In this document: positions 37,596-49,637 of the stretch, in pieces
Layout: each line of letters begins with the position of its first letter
Position numbering within the stretch: position 1 is the stretch's first letter
Assembly: GCA_023079485.1 (NCBI GenBank)
Contig: CM041092.1
Coordinates: forward strand, 13,405,127 to 13,469,126
Length of the DNA: 64,000 bases
Reading direction: 5' to 3'
Source of the DNA: Archilochus colubris
Lineage: Eukaryota; Chordata; Aves; Apodiformes; Trochilidae
The notes under the pieces: generated by a model
The model's input: only the letters and a program-made list of their open reading frames with translations
Database searches by the model: none
Told to the model about the DNA's origin: nothing
Made by a program: the position numbers and the translations under genes

Positions 37596-39825
37596 GATCA
37601 GGAGAAGTTGTAGAATCTCCATTCTTAGGGGAAAAAAAGAAAGAAAAAAATTTCCAAACATCAAAAGAAAGGTGTTTTTAACAGTGTTTTGGTTTTACCT
37701 GACTAGATGAGGGGTAAAAAAAAAAGTCAAAACCACACAGATATTTTCAGCAGTGTATATGAGGGGAAAAAAAGGTTAAATTGTATTCTAGAATTTTAAT
37801 GAGGTTTGTGTAGATTTTTTCTTGTCTCTAATGACAATGTTGATAACTTGTCATGCTACATATAGATGACACCTAGACCAAAGTTTGAATTATTTGTTCT
37901 TTACTGGAAAGTAGTGGAATAGCAGATGGTTCCAATTAAAAAACAGCAGGAAAAATTTTTTTTTTTTTTTAACTGAACAGTCTGGGTCATGAGCAAATAC
38001 TGTTTTTTCTCTCTCCTGCTTCATCTTGAAATTGCAATGAATTCTGAAAAAAAAAAAATCATAACCAGAGTTCTGTGACATGAGAAATGTAATTAAACCT
38101 AGTAGGAGTTTGGCTGCTCTGTAATACCTTTTAAACAGATGGAAGGCTGGAATGAGACCTAAGGCTATGTCAAATAACCTTTAGAAAATTAAGGAATTAT
38201 ATTTGTTCCTCAGCAGCCTCTCTATTTCTATATTATTCCCAGTGGTTTGGATAACTGGCACTAAATGCAACAATTTTTCAATTTGCCCATATAATTTGTC
38301 CAATATAAAGACTTAGAGGAAATTACTATTTTTTTCTGTTTCTAAGCAGAACACAAAACCTGTTGCAAAAATCATCAAAACACCTCACAAAGTGCAAACA
38401 GATGAAAATAAAATAAGAATCACCTTCTCAATCTCCAAACTGCTCAAGGAAATAGTCCTCTGAGTTATTATATGATTCACTGTAACACTGTAAAAGTCTC
38501 CACGACCAAGGGCTGATTGTACAGAGGACAAAAGGATTCCTTGTGCTATTGCTGAAGTTATCCCAGTTCTGAAGGCAACAGAAATTAGTAGCGAGAGACC
38601 TGGATTCAAATCTGATCCTTGATGCAATTTGTTGTGGAAGCTATTGAATATCCAGGACATCTTGGATAATCAGTATCTATTTCTTCAGTGAAGGGGCAGT
38701 ATTGGTTTGCATAGATAACAGAAACTAATTTGTGCTATCATATAAGAGAGCTGCTTTATAACTCCAAAGGGCTAAGATTTGTGTCTTGATATCTGAAATG
38801 CCAGTCTTGCAGCTGAGGGCAGAATAACAATGAATCCCATGTATAAAGCATTTGCTATCTTCTACTTTTAATCACCCACTTAATACTGGAAAATAAATAG
38901 AAAGATAAAAGTAGTTATTTAAATTATGAATAGCACAAGCAGTTAAAAAATGGTGCTTTATGTAATTAATATTTAGCAACTAATACATTTCTTTAATAGT
39001 ATTAAAACATTAATTAAATAATTTCCTCAGGAATGTATTTACTAGTGGCATTTCTGAATATTCCTTTTCCTTTTAAATGTTTCATAGCTGTTATTGAGTA
39101 ATTATTGTTCACTAATTAATTTTGAAGTAAGAGTCCTGACCCTTCAAGCAGTCTAGGAATGGAATTCCCTTAGCTGGTATGCATTCATTTAAAGCAATTC
39201 TTACTAAGACTGAAAACCAGTATGGCTTATAGGGGACAAAATGCCAGGGCTTCTTGGCACCCATTGATTCTCCAAGGGGTTTGAGGTCCTAGAGTTATGT
39301 CTACAAGGATTTGAGTATTTGGGCTGTTAGACATAGGATCATGCTGTAAGTGACTTCATGATGAGTATCCTGTAGATACCTTGCAGTTAATGAATTAACT
39401 GAAAGATTATAGTGTTTCTTAGTGGAATTTTTTATATTCCTCCCAAGTTATATGAAAAGCATTTTCTTTTTCTCCCTGGATTCTGGTGTAGTGGGAGCTT
39501 TCATAATGCTCAGGGGCTGGTTAGCCTGCAGGAGTTCATGGCACTTGCAGCTACAGACAGAGCTGGGTGCAAAGGTAAGGTCTCTGCTGGCAGCCTTGAA
39601 AGACTTGATGCTTAGACTTTGCAGTGCCCAGCAGCAAATACATTTAAAGTATATCTTCTGCTTTGTAGAACAGCATGGATGAGGAGTCAGTGTATGTGGT
39701 GCCAGTAGCCTCACTTTCTAAAGACCCCATCAAGGCTCTCTTAGCCACTGCTCTGAAATTGGTGAAAACAGGCTGTTTCAAATTAGTTATTTCAGGCCTA
39801 AAGTATTCTTAAAATGAAAACTTGC
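37596..39825. other. AT-rich non-coding stretch, no gene recognised
   Basis: No gene recognised. It contains a T15 run (37956-37970) and several A runs. A box-B-like word 'ggattcaaatctga' near 38610 was considered as a tRNA-derived SINE remnant and not accepted. Confidence 0.55.
37956..37970. repeat. T15 homopolymer
   Basis: Run of 15 T immediately after an A5 run, giving a small A/T palindromic junction. Confidence 0.9.
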
Positions 39826-39845
39826 TTTTTTTTTTTTTTTTTTTT
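39826..39845. repeat. T20 homopolymer ending in AG
   Basis: Twenty T followed by 'ag' at 39846-39847, which reads like an extreme polypyrimidine tract plus splice acceptor. The downstream frame stays open for 98 codons; see findings. Confidence 0.9.
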
Positions 39846-42074
39846 AGGTTTCTGAGCATATCTCTCTCATTGCTCATTGGGTGCAATTCTTTTGTCAGCT
39901 ACAGCTTGTAATTTTATCTCTGGGTGGCTTTTTGGCAGTAGAATTAAACGTGGATGTTTTCATTTTGAAAGCACAAGCTGAAGCTCCAATTTCACAGGGT
40001 CAAACCTCATTTGCATTAACAGTGGGTGTAGAAGGGTCAAAAAACTCTGTTTCAGTCAGTCAGTATTCTGAGATCACCAGCAGCACAATGAATGAGTTAT
40101 CACTGCTTGATTGCCAATGGACTGGGCTCAGGGGTAGCTGACTTCAGAGTCACAGTTTGTGAGCATTAAGTCAGAGCATGTTTTAAGCCCCTGTATGTTC
40201 TCAGTGGCAGAGTTCTCTTTCAGTCCAGGTGTATCTGGAGCAGTCAGCAACTGATGAACTACTGCCACCATCCTAAATCTTGAAGAAATATTAGGAAAAT
40301 ATAAAATCATGTTTCTTTCCTACCACTGGGGTTGAGTGGTAGGATTGGGTTCCTTGTGGCCCCATCATAGTCACAGACAAAGTAAGAAAGGAAATAATCT
40401 GACCCTGGTTAGAGATGTAGGCCCAAATCTGCTTTTATTCATGCTGTGGTAAATCTGGAGCCACTCATGTAGAGCCTGAGGGAGGCCTTTATTCTTAATT
40501 GCTGCATTTTAGGGCTATTTATTCAGCACAAAAAGGGAAGGCGTCAACCTGGGAAGCAGAGGTGGTGATATCTGCAAGCTAATACTATGCTGTGAAAAAC
40601 CTGCCTTTATAAGAGTAAAGAAAATACTAATGACTTAGTTGGAAAAATAATTAAAGGATATTGGTGACATTTTCTTCAATTGGAAACATATATTTTACTT
40701 GCTCTCAGTTTATGAAACAATGACTAATTTCACCAATTAATTGCTCTGATGGAGAACTGTGTATTTTAAGCTGACGTAACCCTTAATTTTACATTATGCT
40801 TTATGAACCCAGTAATTTTAAATGAGTATCATTTAATTCTAGGGACAATGAATGAAATAAAGGAAACCTGGGAAGTTATGATACAATACAGAGGAATTTC
40901 TTCCACTCCGATCAAGCCTGTATGATTATTTTTCTCCAGAGTTTTTTAAAATATATAATTTCTCAAAAGCCATAGTGAGGTCATTTGTAGAAAAGCCTAC
41001 AAAATCCTCAGTTCACTACTTGGGAAGTGCAACTGCTTACTAATCCTGCCTTAGCATTGAGTCATCCATGGATGACTGCAGCAGACCATGCATGTTTGTG
41101 TATAAAGCTGCATCTATCTCTATAGTGAGGATGGTGGCACTCTCATTCTTGTTTGTCACAGTCTGGTCCCTTCTGCCCCAAAGCCCTCCCTGCCGTTCCC
41201 AGGGCAGGACAGGCAAGCTCTCTGTCTTACACAGGAGGATCACTGTGCACAAATGAGTGTAGAATAAATGCACATAATGGGGTCCCAGCAGCACGAGTAG
41301 ACCTTTGCTGGGGGAACAGGGCCAGGGTGTCCACTGGGACACTCCCACAGGCAACCAGAACAGGAAAGACTCATCAGATGAGGCAGGCAGAGGGTAACCA
41401 GAGAAACTGAAATTAAGTGATAGATCAAGTTGCAGCAGAGGGTACGGACACATATTGGATTGAAAATACAGGATCCCTGAGTCTCAGGTGAATCCATTAA
41501 ACCTCAGATTATTTGCTCATCTAGCCCTCATCTAATTTGACCCCAGTGGGATTCTGTGTGAGCACAAGGAGAGAAACAGGGAAGGGGAAGGAGCAGCTGG
41601 TGCTCAGCCACATGCTTAATTTTCCTTGTGCCATTTATACAAGTCTGTGCAACCATCACTGAAAATCCCACAGCAGGTTTTCCCAGGAAATTAACCCAAA
41701 TGACATATTTATTCAAACTGGGTATTTTTCAAATAACTCCCCTTCCAAAACCCCAAAGATAAATAAAAATTTGAACATGCATGAAAGCCATGAGAATGTT
41801 GTGACTGATGAAGAGCTTTTATGCATTCAAAGGAAGAACAGCACAATATACATCTGAGATCTTGCTGCTCAGTGATGCAGTTGGAATGTCAAAGTAATTG
41901 AGAGCAAAGAGTGTGAACTTAACATGATGCTCTGTGCTTTCCACATATGTTCATTTACTTCTTCAGGTGTTTGATGTGCAAATGAGACATTCCACAATAA
42001 AGGAGAGTAACTGTGTGAGCCAGCAAAGTGCTGGACACACCAGATCCCTGGAAGAACTTGCACTTCTGAAGGAG

Positions 42075-42113
42075 GAAGTGTTATTTTGGGTGTTCTTGGG
42101 AGGTGTTATTTTG
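42075..42113. repeat. 14-bp near-identical direct repeat, period 25
   Basis: 'gaagtgttattttg' at 42075-42088 and 'gaggtgttattttg' at 42100-42113 differ at one base. A minor local duplication. Confidence 0.85.
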
Positions 42114-42202
42114 CCAGAGTGTTAGACTGCCCTCTAGGTGCTAGATTTCTGCTCTGAGACACATTGCTCAGGTGGCATGTACAGGCTTGATGCATGTGAT
42201 CA

Positions 42203-42217
42203 TTTTTTTTTTTTTTT
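42203..42217. repeat. T15 homopolymer
   Basis: Run of 15 T between 'gtgatca' and 'gagttaca'. No retrocopy features are visible. Confidence 0.9.
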
Positions 42218-44596
42218 GAGTTACATTAATTAAAAATTAAATTATCTTCCTAGAATTGACATTGCAGAACCTAATGGGTATATGCTGTGGAAGATTCCTG
42301 GTCACAGGTGCCGTTAGGGATGTGTCAGAGAGTAAATGCTTTCTAGACAGCTTGAGCAGTACTGGGGACTTGCAGCCAAAATAAAATAGTAATAGTATTT
42401 TAATAAAATAATAACAAAAATATTAGTGAAAAAATATGACACACAAACAAAATTAACTTCCTGTACATCCCAAATTGTATTTCTTTTACCATCCTTACCT
42501 TTAAAAAATATATATATATTTGTCTCCATCTGTTTCATGGATACATAGTGTAAGATCAGTGTTTAAATTCAAGAACTGACAAGTCAGTTGTCAAAAGAGT
42601 TGTCCACCCAAGAGGTATGAAACTTTATGAGCCAAAAATAATTTGGCACTATTGTATCAAAAATACTTTCGTGATGTGCATCAATTGTACACCATGAAGA
42701 TTTAGCTGAACAGGGAGAGAAGCACTGCTTGGCTCTCCCTACATCATACCTGAAGTGGGGATTGTGTGCCTTCCTGATACTCCCACTGCACTCTGAAGCT
42801 CAGTGGAATGAGATTCATAAGACTAGAGAGGTGATTCAAGCTGATGACTGGTTAACCAAATTCAATCCTCACATATTACTTTGGAGAAAGAAAGGATAGT
42901 CTTGGGTATAGAGTGGAAGTTTATGACACCAAGGAAATTGTCTTGGATCTGGTTTCTCCTATTGGATTTCTTTGCTGGGATATCCTCTTAGTTCACTTTG
43001 TCTCAGTTTCTTCACTTGTCTGAGATAAGCTGTAGGTAGCACTTCCATGTGGTTTGAATAGGTGTATGAGTATTTTTTGAAGTTTAGTGCTGCCTACTGC
43101 TGTTGCTTCTCACAGCCTGGTGCTTCTGATGCATTCTCCAGAAATGAGGAAGATGAAAGTATTCTGCTGTGGTCAGGTCTGCTCTGATCCTAACATTCTC
43201 TGGCTTCCAAATTGATAAAATCAGATTCTTGATGATTACGTTTTTGAAATAAAATGTACAATAAAGATGGAGTTCATGAGAACAAATAGTAGTGATGGCT
43301 GAAGAACATGATAGAACTCTCTTGAGAGTTGAAGTTACACAGAGGGCACTGCCTTGTTAATTTAAGTACTTAAGGAGAGTGGTGAAGAGCAACAGTTTCA
43401 AAGAAACTGCAGAAAAAATGAGGTTATTTGAAATGCCTTTGATGTCAAAGAATGTATTGCAGTTCCTGATGTATAAACTTCTTGACTTTGCATACACGCT
43501 TCTCTGGTGTAATAGAAGCTTAGGTCTGCAGTGGAGGTAAAGAAAATAAGTCTTATCTGGTTATTGTTTGTTACCAAAAACTAGCAGAAAAAAAAATGAA
43601 GATTTTTTCAGCATTTGTGAGCTGGACAATGCATCTCAGTGAAGCATATATGATGCCTCAACATCTGGTTTATTAATGTATGCATACTTATATTCTGTTA
43701 GGATGAAGACAGTCCTGTTCAAGCTCAGCAGAACTCTAAATGCCCAAGAGATCCAAAATTTACTTCTATGTATTCCATAGGTGACTGCAGGGAGAAATGG
43801 TAGCTGAAATCAGGGATCTAGGGCTGTGATTCTGGAGCTGGAAGCATGTGTTCCAGTGTACTGAAGTACATTCACAGATTCAGTCATCATCCTTTACACT
43901 TTCACAAGTGTATCAAAGCAATATCATTTGGGAGGTATCCATACCTTCTCAAGTCATTTAAGTGCATTAGTATCCGTTTCAGTAGAGTGATTTTTCTATG
44001 AGCTGTCAAACTTGCTAGGAATATTTAATTTGACTATAATCAGAGGCCTCCAATGAGTAACAGAACCTTACAAACAGAGTGCTAATTATATGAGGAATGA
44101 ATGAGTCCTAACTGAGTGATAATGAACGTGTCTGTCAGTGATACCTCAGCATATATCAACTTGAAGTTAATTCAGATTCCTCACTTATTATGTTCCATGG
44201 GAACTGCTAAAGTATGGTCTGCTTAGGTTCAGATGTTGTACATGCATTGGGTTTGACAGTGTCACTATAGGATCTTTGTCTTTGAAATGTTGCTTTAGGC
44301 TTAAAATAAGAAATACGTCAGTACAAGTCTTCACAGCTTGGCAGACAGCTCTGGATTCACCTTGTCAGTCAGGTCTTCCTAATGCACCCTGCTTCAGAAA
44401 AGGAGAATATATTCTCAAAAGCATACTATGCTGAGCTCTGGGATTGTTATTTCATGTGACATTTCTATGATGCAGGTGTCTCATGAGTCCTATTGGTACC
44501 ACCTGAGTTGAAGCACATTGGGCTTTATGCAACTTCAGACTTGGATTTCGTATGAGTAGTACACCAATAGGTGTGGCCTGTAATGATCACAGGATT

Positions 44597-44620
44597 ACAA
44601 TTTTTTTTAAAAAAAATTGT
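44597..44620. repeat. 24-bp perfect palindrome of A/T
   Basis: ACAA, eight T, eight A, TTGT: every base pairs with its mirror, with no spacer. The core is a T8A8 junction. This may be a chance product of adjoining homopolymers. Confidence 0.9.
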
Positions 44621-47600
44621 TAATTTTACCAAGTTGAAGTTTTATCATTAAACAACCACTAAAAGTCACTAGGGTTTCCATTCCATGCAACTCAAGTTTA
44701 TTTATTTTCTGCCCTCTTGGCCATTTTTGAACTACAGTGAAATTTTAACAGGCTCTCTTGAGGTCCAGAAGAGTATGTAAAATTCAGCTGCTCTCTAGTG
44801 TCCAATTCAAGAATCCCCAGAATAATGCTGTTTGGTAAGCAACAGAGTAATTCTCATTCCCTAATTGCCCCTGTACCCTCTTCATATGTCCCGAGGGAAG
44901 AGTAATCCTTGACGAGGGATGAATTTCCTTTCATAGAGTTTTACTGCATGGTTTAAGGTTCCCCTCAGAGAACTGGTTATTTATAAGTCATATGCAATTT
45001 CTAATAAAGTTTAGGTATCTTAACTTAATGAAAACTTCTTGACTTCTTTTAAATAAATGAAAATGTAATCAACAAAGCACTTTGAAAGAAGAAATAAGTC
45101 ATACTGTTGATGCTTATGTAGTATAAACTCTCTTCTGAGATGAGAGAGCTTTTAGAGAGAGCTTTTTAGGCTGTAGATTATGCATCTTAGACAAGTCATA
45201 ATTGTTAGTCTTTAAAATAGCTATGGTTTTCTGACAGTTCCGTGGAATACATACCCTTTACCAAACAATGAAAACAGTTTCACATTTATCAATCCAAAGG
45301 CCATGGGAAGAGACTCCTCTTTCAGAACATCGTCTCCCTCTGTGGGGAAAAAAAAAACAACAAACCAGCAGCTGCCAAAGATCTCTGATCTTTTCATAAA
45401 GAGACATAAATGTTCCTGTTCTGGTTAATGATGAAAAACTCATTAAAACTGAAACCTTCATAGGTGTGAAAGATTCCTTGGATTGACATCTATATATGAG
45501 AAAGGAAGGAGTGCATTTGTAGATTTAGGAGTAACTTAGTAAATAATAGGTCTTGCTTTAACAGTGCTTGCATGTGGAAGGAAACAGCAAGTAAATAATA
45601 ATTAAAATATTTGACAATCCAATATTTCTAAACAGAGATATTATTGGGATAGCACGAATTCGTGACATGGAAATCTGGGAGTTGATTATGTGATTTTTAA
45701 TGCAACATGTCCATGATCTTTATTTATTTAGAACTGCAGGAAAATTGTTGTTTGACATGATAAGTACAAGATTATGATAGCAGAAATTTACATAGATTCA
45801 TACTATGTAAAATATACCTTAAACCTTACAGATTTTATAGTAGTTAAAAAAGATACTCTTGTTCAGATTGAAGCCTAATACCCATCAATGAGAAAAAAAA
45901 AAAAGTCAAACCAGCATTGTGTTCCCTAGATACATTCAGTATATTTTTTTGTTAATATCAACAATAAATGTGTGTCCATTTAGGAAATGGAATCAACAGA
46001 CTTCTTGAAGCAATTATTAAAAAGTCAACACATCTGAAGATATTGAGTTGAGCACTCCTATTTTTTCTCCAGTACAAAATGTCAGAAAGCTGAAAAAAAT
46101 CATAAAATGCTTCTAATTTTTCCAGACTTTTTTGACAAAATCTCACTTTTACCAAAAGTTATTATCATATTAGCTCAGGTAATAAAATACGAAATAATTT
46201 TAATTTCTTATTTTACTTTTGATTGTTTTATAAGTGCCTGATGTGACTAAAAACTTAAATACAAGCTTCTTCCAGCCTGCACTTACAAATATTCCTTGTA
46301 ATTCTGATCTGTTGCTCAATTTATTCCTCCACTTCTCTCTGTGAGAGTTCAGATTCATTCAAACAGAATAATTTCAAAATTACTAAACCCAGTTTCCAGT
46401 GCTGCAAGTAGACTTTCACCTTTTTCTGCTTGGTTAAATTGCATCCCCTTGGAGTAACTGGCTAGAGAATAAACTTGACAACCAGTTTCTTACAAGAAGT
46501 GTTTTGCTGATGAGAGTATCCCTATGATTGGAAGAGGGAATATTCCCAATGTTAATCTAAGAGGAAGCTTACCAGTTTTGGTGAGCTGTATCTCTAGCTG
46601 TTTCCTCTTAATATTAGTATCTTCAGGACAGTACTACAGCCTGAGTTGCACCAGTACATGCTGGAGAGGAACAAGCTGCTGAACCAGAACTGTGATTTTT
46701 AACATGTAAGACAGCTGAGAAAGGGGGGAAGGTTAGACTATGGGGCTTTAAATAATGCTTTTGAAAGTGGCCACTTAGAGTGAAATTTTTATTTCGATGA
46801 TTGAATTTTGGTTCAGTAAATGTTAATTTACATGTACTCTCTTGAGTGATTCTAAAAATATTGCTTTCCAAACTAATATGCCTTTAGAGACCCTCATCTC
46901 ATATCCAAAAAATTAAGTTATTTTGGTTTGGTTCCTCTAAAACTGGTTTTACTTCACATCTTCCACCCCTCACCTCTCCTACATTTAAACAGCCATATCA
47001 TCAGCAATGGGCAAGGAGAAGGGATTTCATGCAGTCTGTGGAATTTTTTCAGTCTCACTGAAATAAGTCCCATGTAACCTTTCTGCTTTGTCTCCTGGGC
47101 TTTCAGAGAACAACTCAGTAGATATTATCCCCTCACATCAGCTAATCTCAGAGAGCTCAGCTCTGCTGCAAGATTCCATCATGTACCTTGTCTTGGCACA
47201 CGTCTTCCTTATGGCATATAATGTCCCTTTTATGAGAGATCCAGCTGCAAATTACTCTGACACATGGGAATTCTTCCCTAGTTTCTCATTCATATAGCTA
47301 GAGCAATGGCAGCAATATTCACTGACCTCAGGTACAGGACATGCTTGGGTTAAATCAGCATTCTGGGCAGGCTGTACCCAGCTACCAAGCCTTGAGTCAC
47401 TACATGGTAGAATATTTACTTTGAGATTGCCACAGCCAGAATTACTTGGGAGTGTGATGCACCCACTTACAGGGCCATTTGCCAATTTTCAGCAGTATAA
47501 ATCACATTGAGAGCATGGCTCTCGTGGGAGACAGCTGTTGATTCTGGAGCTTGTCAGAAAACAGCTTACCTGGGAGAAGAGAAGGGTGTCTTTTTTCTGG

Positions 47601-48502
47601 AGTTACATGTTTTTCTGTTTACAGAGCATCTTATGTTGCAGTGATCTGTACATTAGAAATGAGTGAAGGATGAGTTAAAAATGCCAAAATAATGCTTTAC
47701 ATTTTTAAAGGCTAATGTTCTATATTAATAAATCATCTCTATATATAATCTCTGCTAGCTGAGGGAAAATGGATAATTCTGTTTTTCTCATGGAATTTGC
47801 AGGCTTTCCATTTTTTCCACTTTCTTCTCTCCCACAAAAAAAGCTATTCCCTTTTTTTAAGCAAGATTGTACTTGCTCATGGGCAACCTCGTAGGATCTG
47901 GGAACAAGTATAAAGAGACAGCTTGAAAGGAAGAGACAGAGCTGAAAGGCAAGAATCAACCAGCAGGTGCATCAGCAGCTGTGGTATTGGACTAGATGAG
48001 ACCCATGGAAGTGAAGGACTTGTTGAATTGTCAGATTTCAAAAAAGCCTGGGTTTTTTTTTGCAGTGACTAATAATACAAAGGCCAGCTGCAAGGACAGA
48101 GTGCTAGGTGCATACTCATAAACACTATTTATAATACTTTTAGATTTGAATTTAGCTAAAATGATAGAGAACTGAAGCAAGTAATGATAATTAAGCATCC
48201 CAATATCCAAACACCAGAGCTTCCGCCTTCTCCAGTGACCATTCACTGATGCCCTTTATATATCTTCATCGCTAGAGTCTGACTCCTCACACTTCAAAAG
48301 CCTTGGGTGTAAATTACTTTCTCTGGGTCATCTCATCTCTGGACAATGATCTTTGTGAATCCTTCTCCCAAACAATGTGGAAGAATGTCTGCCAGGACCT
48401 AAGCCATGGCTTATCCTGTCACTGTTCTACTTTGCTGTAGGCCATGGCCTTGAAACAAAAAGGATGTAAGGCAGATTAGTGTAGTCAAGGTAACACCATG
48501 TC

Positions 48503-48542
48503 TATAAATGGTTCCTGCTGTGCCTCTCAGAGTAAGAATAAA
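48503..48542 (+). promoter_or_regulatory. TATAAA followed by AATAAA, possible LTR relic
   Basis: TATAAA at 48503-48508 is followed by AATAAA at 48537-48542. Close TATA and polyadenylation signals in one orientation are typical of retroviral LTR R regions. However, both hexamers are frequent in AT-rich DNA, and no LTR ends or target-site duplications were identified. Confidence 0.12.
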
Positions 48543-49575
48543 GAAACCCCTTATGCTCAGCTGACTAAGGCCTCACTCAAGAAATAAACCTTTTTCACAC
48601 TTCCTTGAAATCCTATTTGAGGTCTCAGAATAGTGATGCTGTGGTTTAAATACTTAAAAATAGATACTTAAATTTCTTTTTGTTGGGATCTGCATTGTTA
48701 GTGCCCTGTCCCTGCATCCTTAGAAGTAGTTTTGTAAAACATTGCAGCATTTACCTTTGCACTGCTGGCTGATCAATGCTATGAGTAACACAACTGCTGC
48801 TCCAGATATGTAAAAGGAAAAAATTTATTTTTTTCCCATTTTTGCCAATTTTTTTGAATTGAATTATGTTCTAATATGCTTCTGGGAAAAGGGTTTAGAT
48901 GTGTATTTTTCAGCTTTCAGAAGAGAAAATGCCTCCAGTGCTGGCTAAAAAAACCTTATAACCAAGGTTCTGCTTCATAACACAGTGACTGCTTTGAGAT
49001 TTGTGGGATCTTGCTACTTTTCAAATGATGCAAATTATAATTATTTCAGGAAATTTAAAGAGTGATATTGGATGTGTTTTTCAGGCTTGTGCATGATAGT
49101 TTTATGGCACATAGGTAAAGACCTGTAACACTGATAAAGGTTTTCCCATAGCTATGCGTGTTAGTCACAGTGCTACTCATCTCCTGAGTACTGGTCTCAA
49201 GGGACAAACAATAGAGTTCCTCAGACTGTGTTTGGTTTCTAGGATGAACTGGAGCAATTTGAACACTGACCTGGATTAAGCAGTTGTCATCAACTCTTTA
49301 TATCACAGTGGCATCTGAGTTATAGCAGCAGATGACAGCAACTGTCCCCTGAATGTTGGAAAAAAGAACTGATTTTCTACCCATTGACACCAAACCTGCT
49401 GCCTGGTCCTAGACCTGGTTTTGCAATCCAAGTTACCAGTTGTTTTTTTCCTCTGTTGAGAAAGCTGTTCCAATTTGTATACTTGCAACACTGAATGAAC
49501 TTTCATTAGATGAAATAAAATATGTTTTAGCCATCAGTTAAGTGAAGGGCCATAAAACAAATGTCAGTCATTAAA

Positions 49576-49637
49576 AAATAATAATAATTTATTAAAACAA
49601 AGCAAAACAAAACCAAAAAACCACAAACAACAAAAAA
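49576..49637. repeat. A/C-rich low-complexity tract
   Basis: 'aataataat' followed by AAAC, CAAAA and CCAAA words on the plus strand. The minus-strand frame over it is a Phe/Val/Leu low-complexity artefact. Confidence 0.8.

Noticed and set aside
38600..38640. tRNA-like box B word 'ggattcaaatctga' as a SINE or tRNA remnant
   Set aside because: No box A at the right distance and no cloverleaf arms.
41934..42125. Exon-like frame after 'cttcttcag' at 41956-41966
   Set aside because: No acceptable donor follows, the frame ends in a hydrophobic tail over a local duplication, and no family is recognised.
45653..45664. 12-bp palindrome 'cacgaattcgtg' as a binding site
   Set aside because: An isolated short palindrome with no neighbouring copies or promoter context; no basis for a function.
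47990..48030. 'ggtattggactagatgag' as a CR1 3' piece
   Set aside because: Only one short block resembles CR1, and the flanks do not continue the element.
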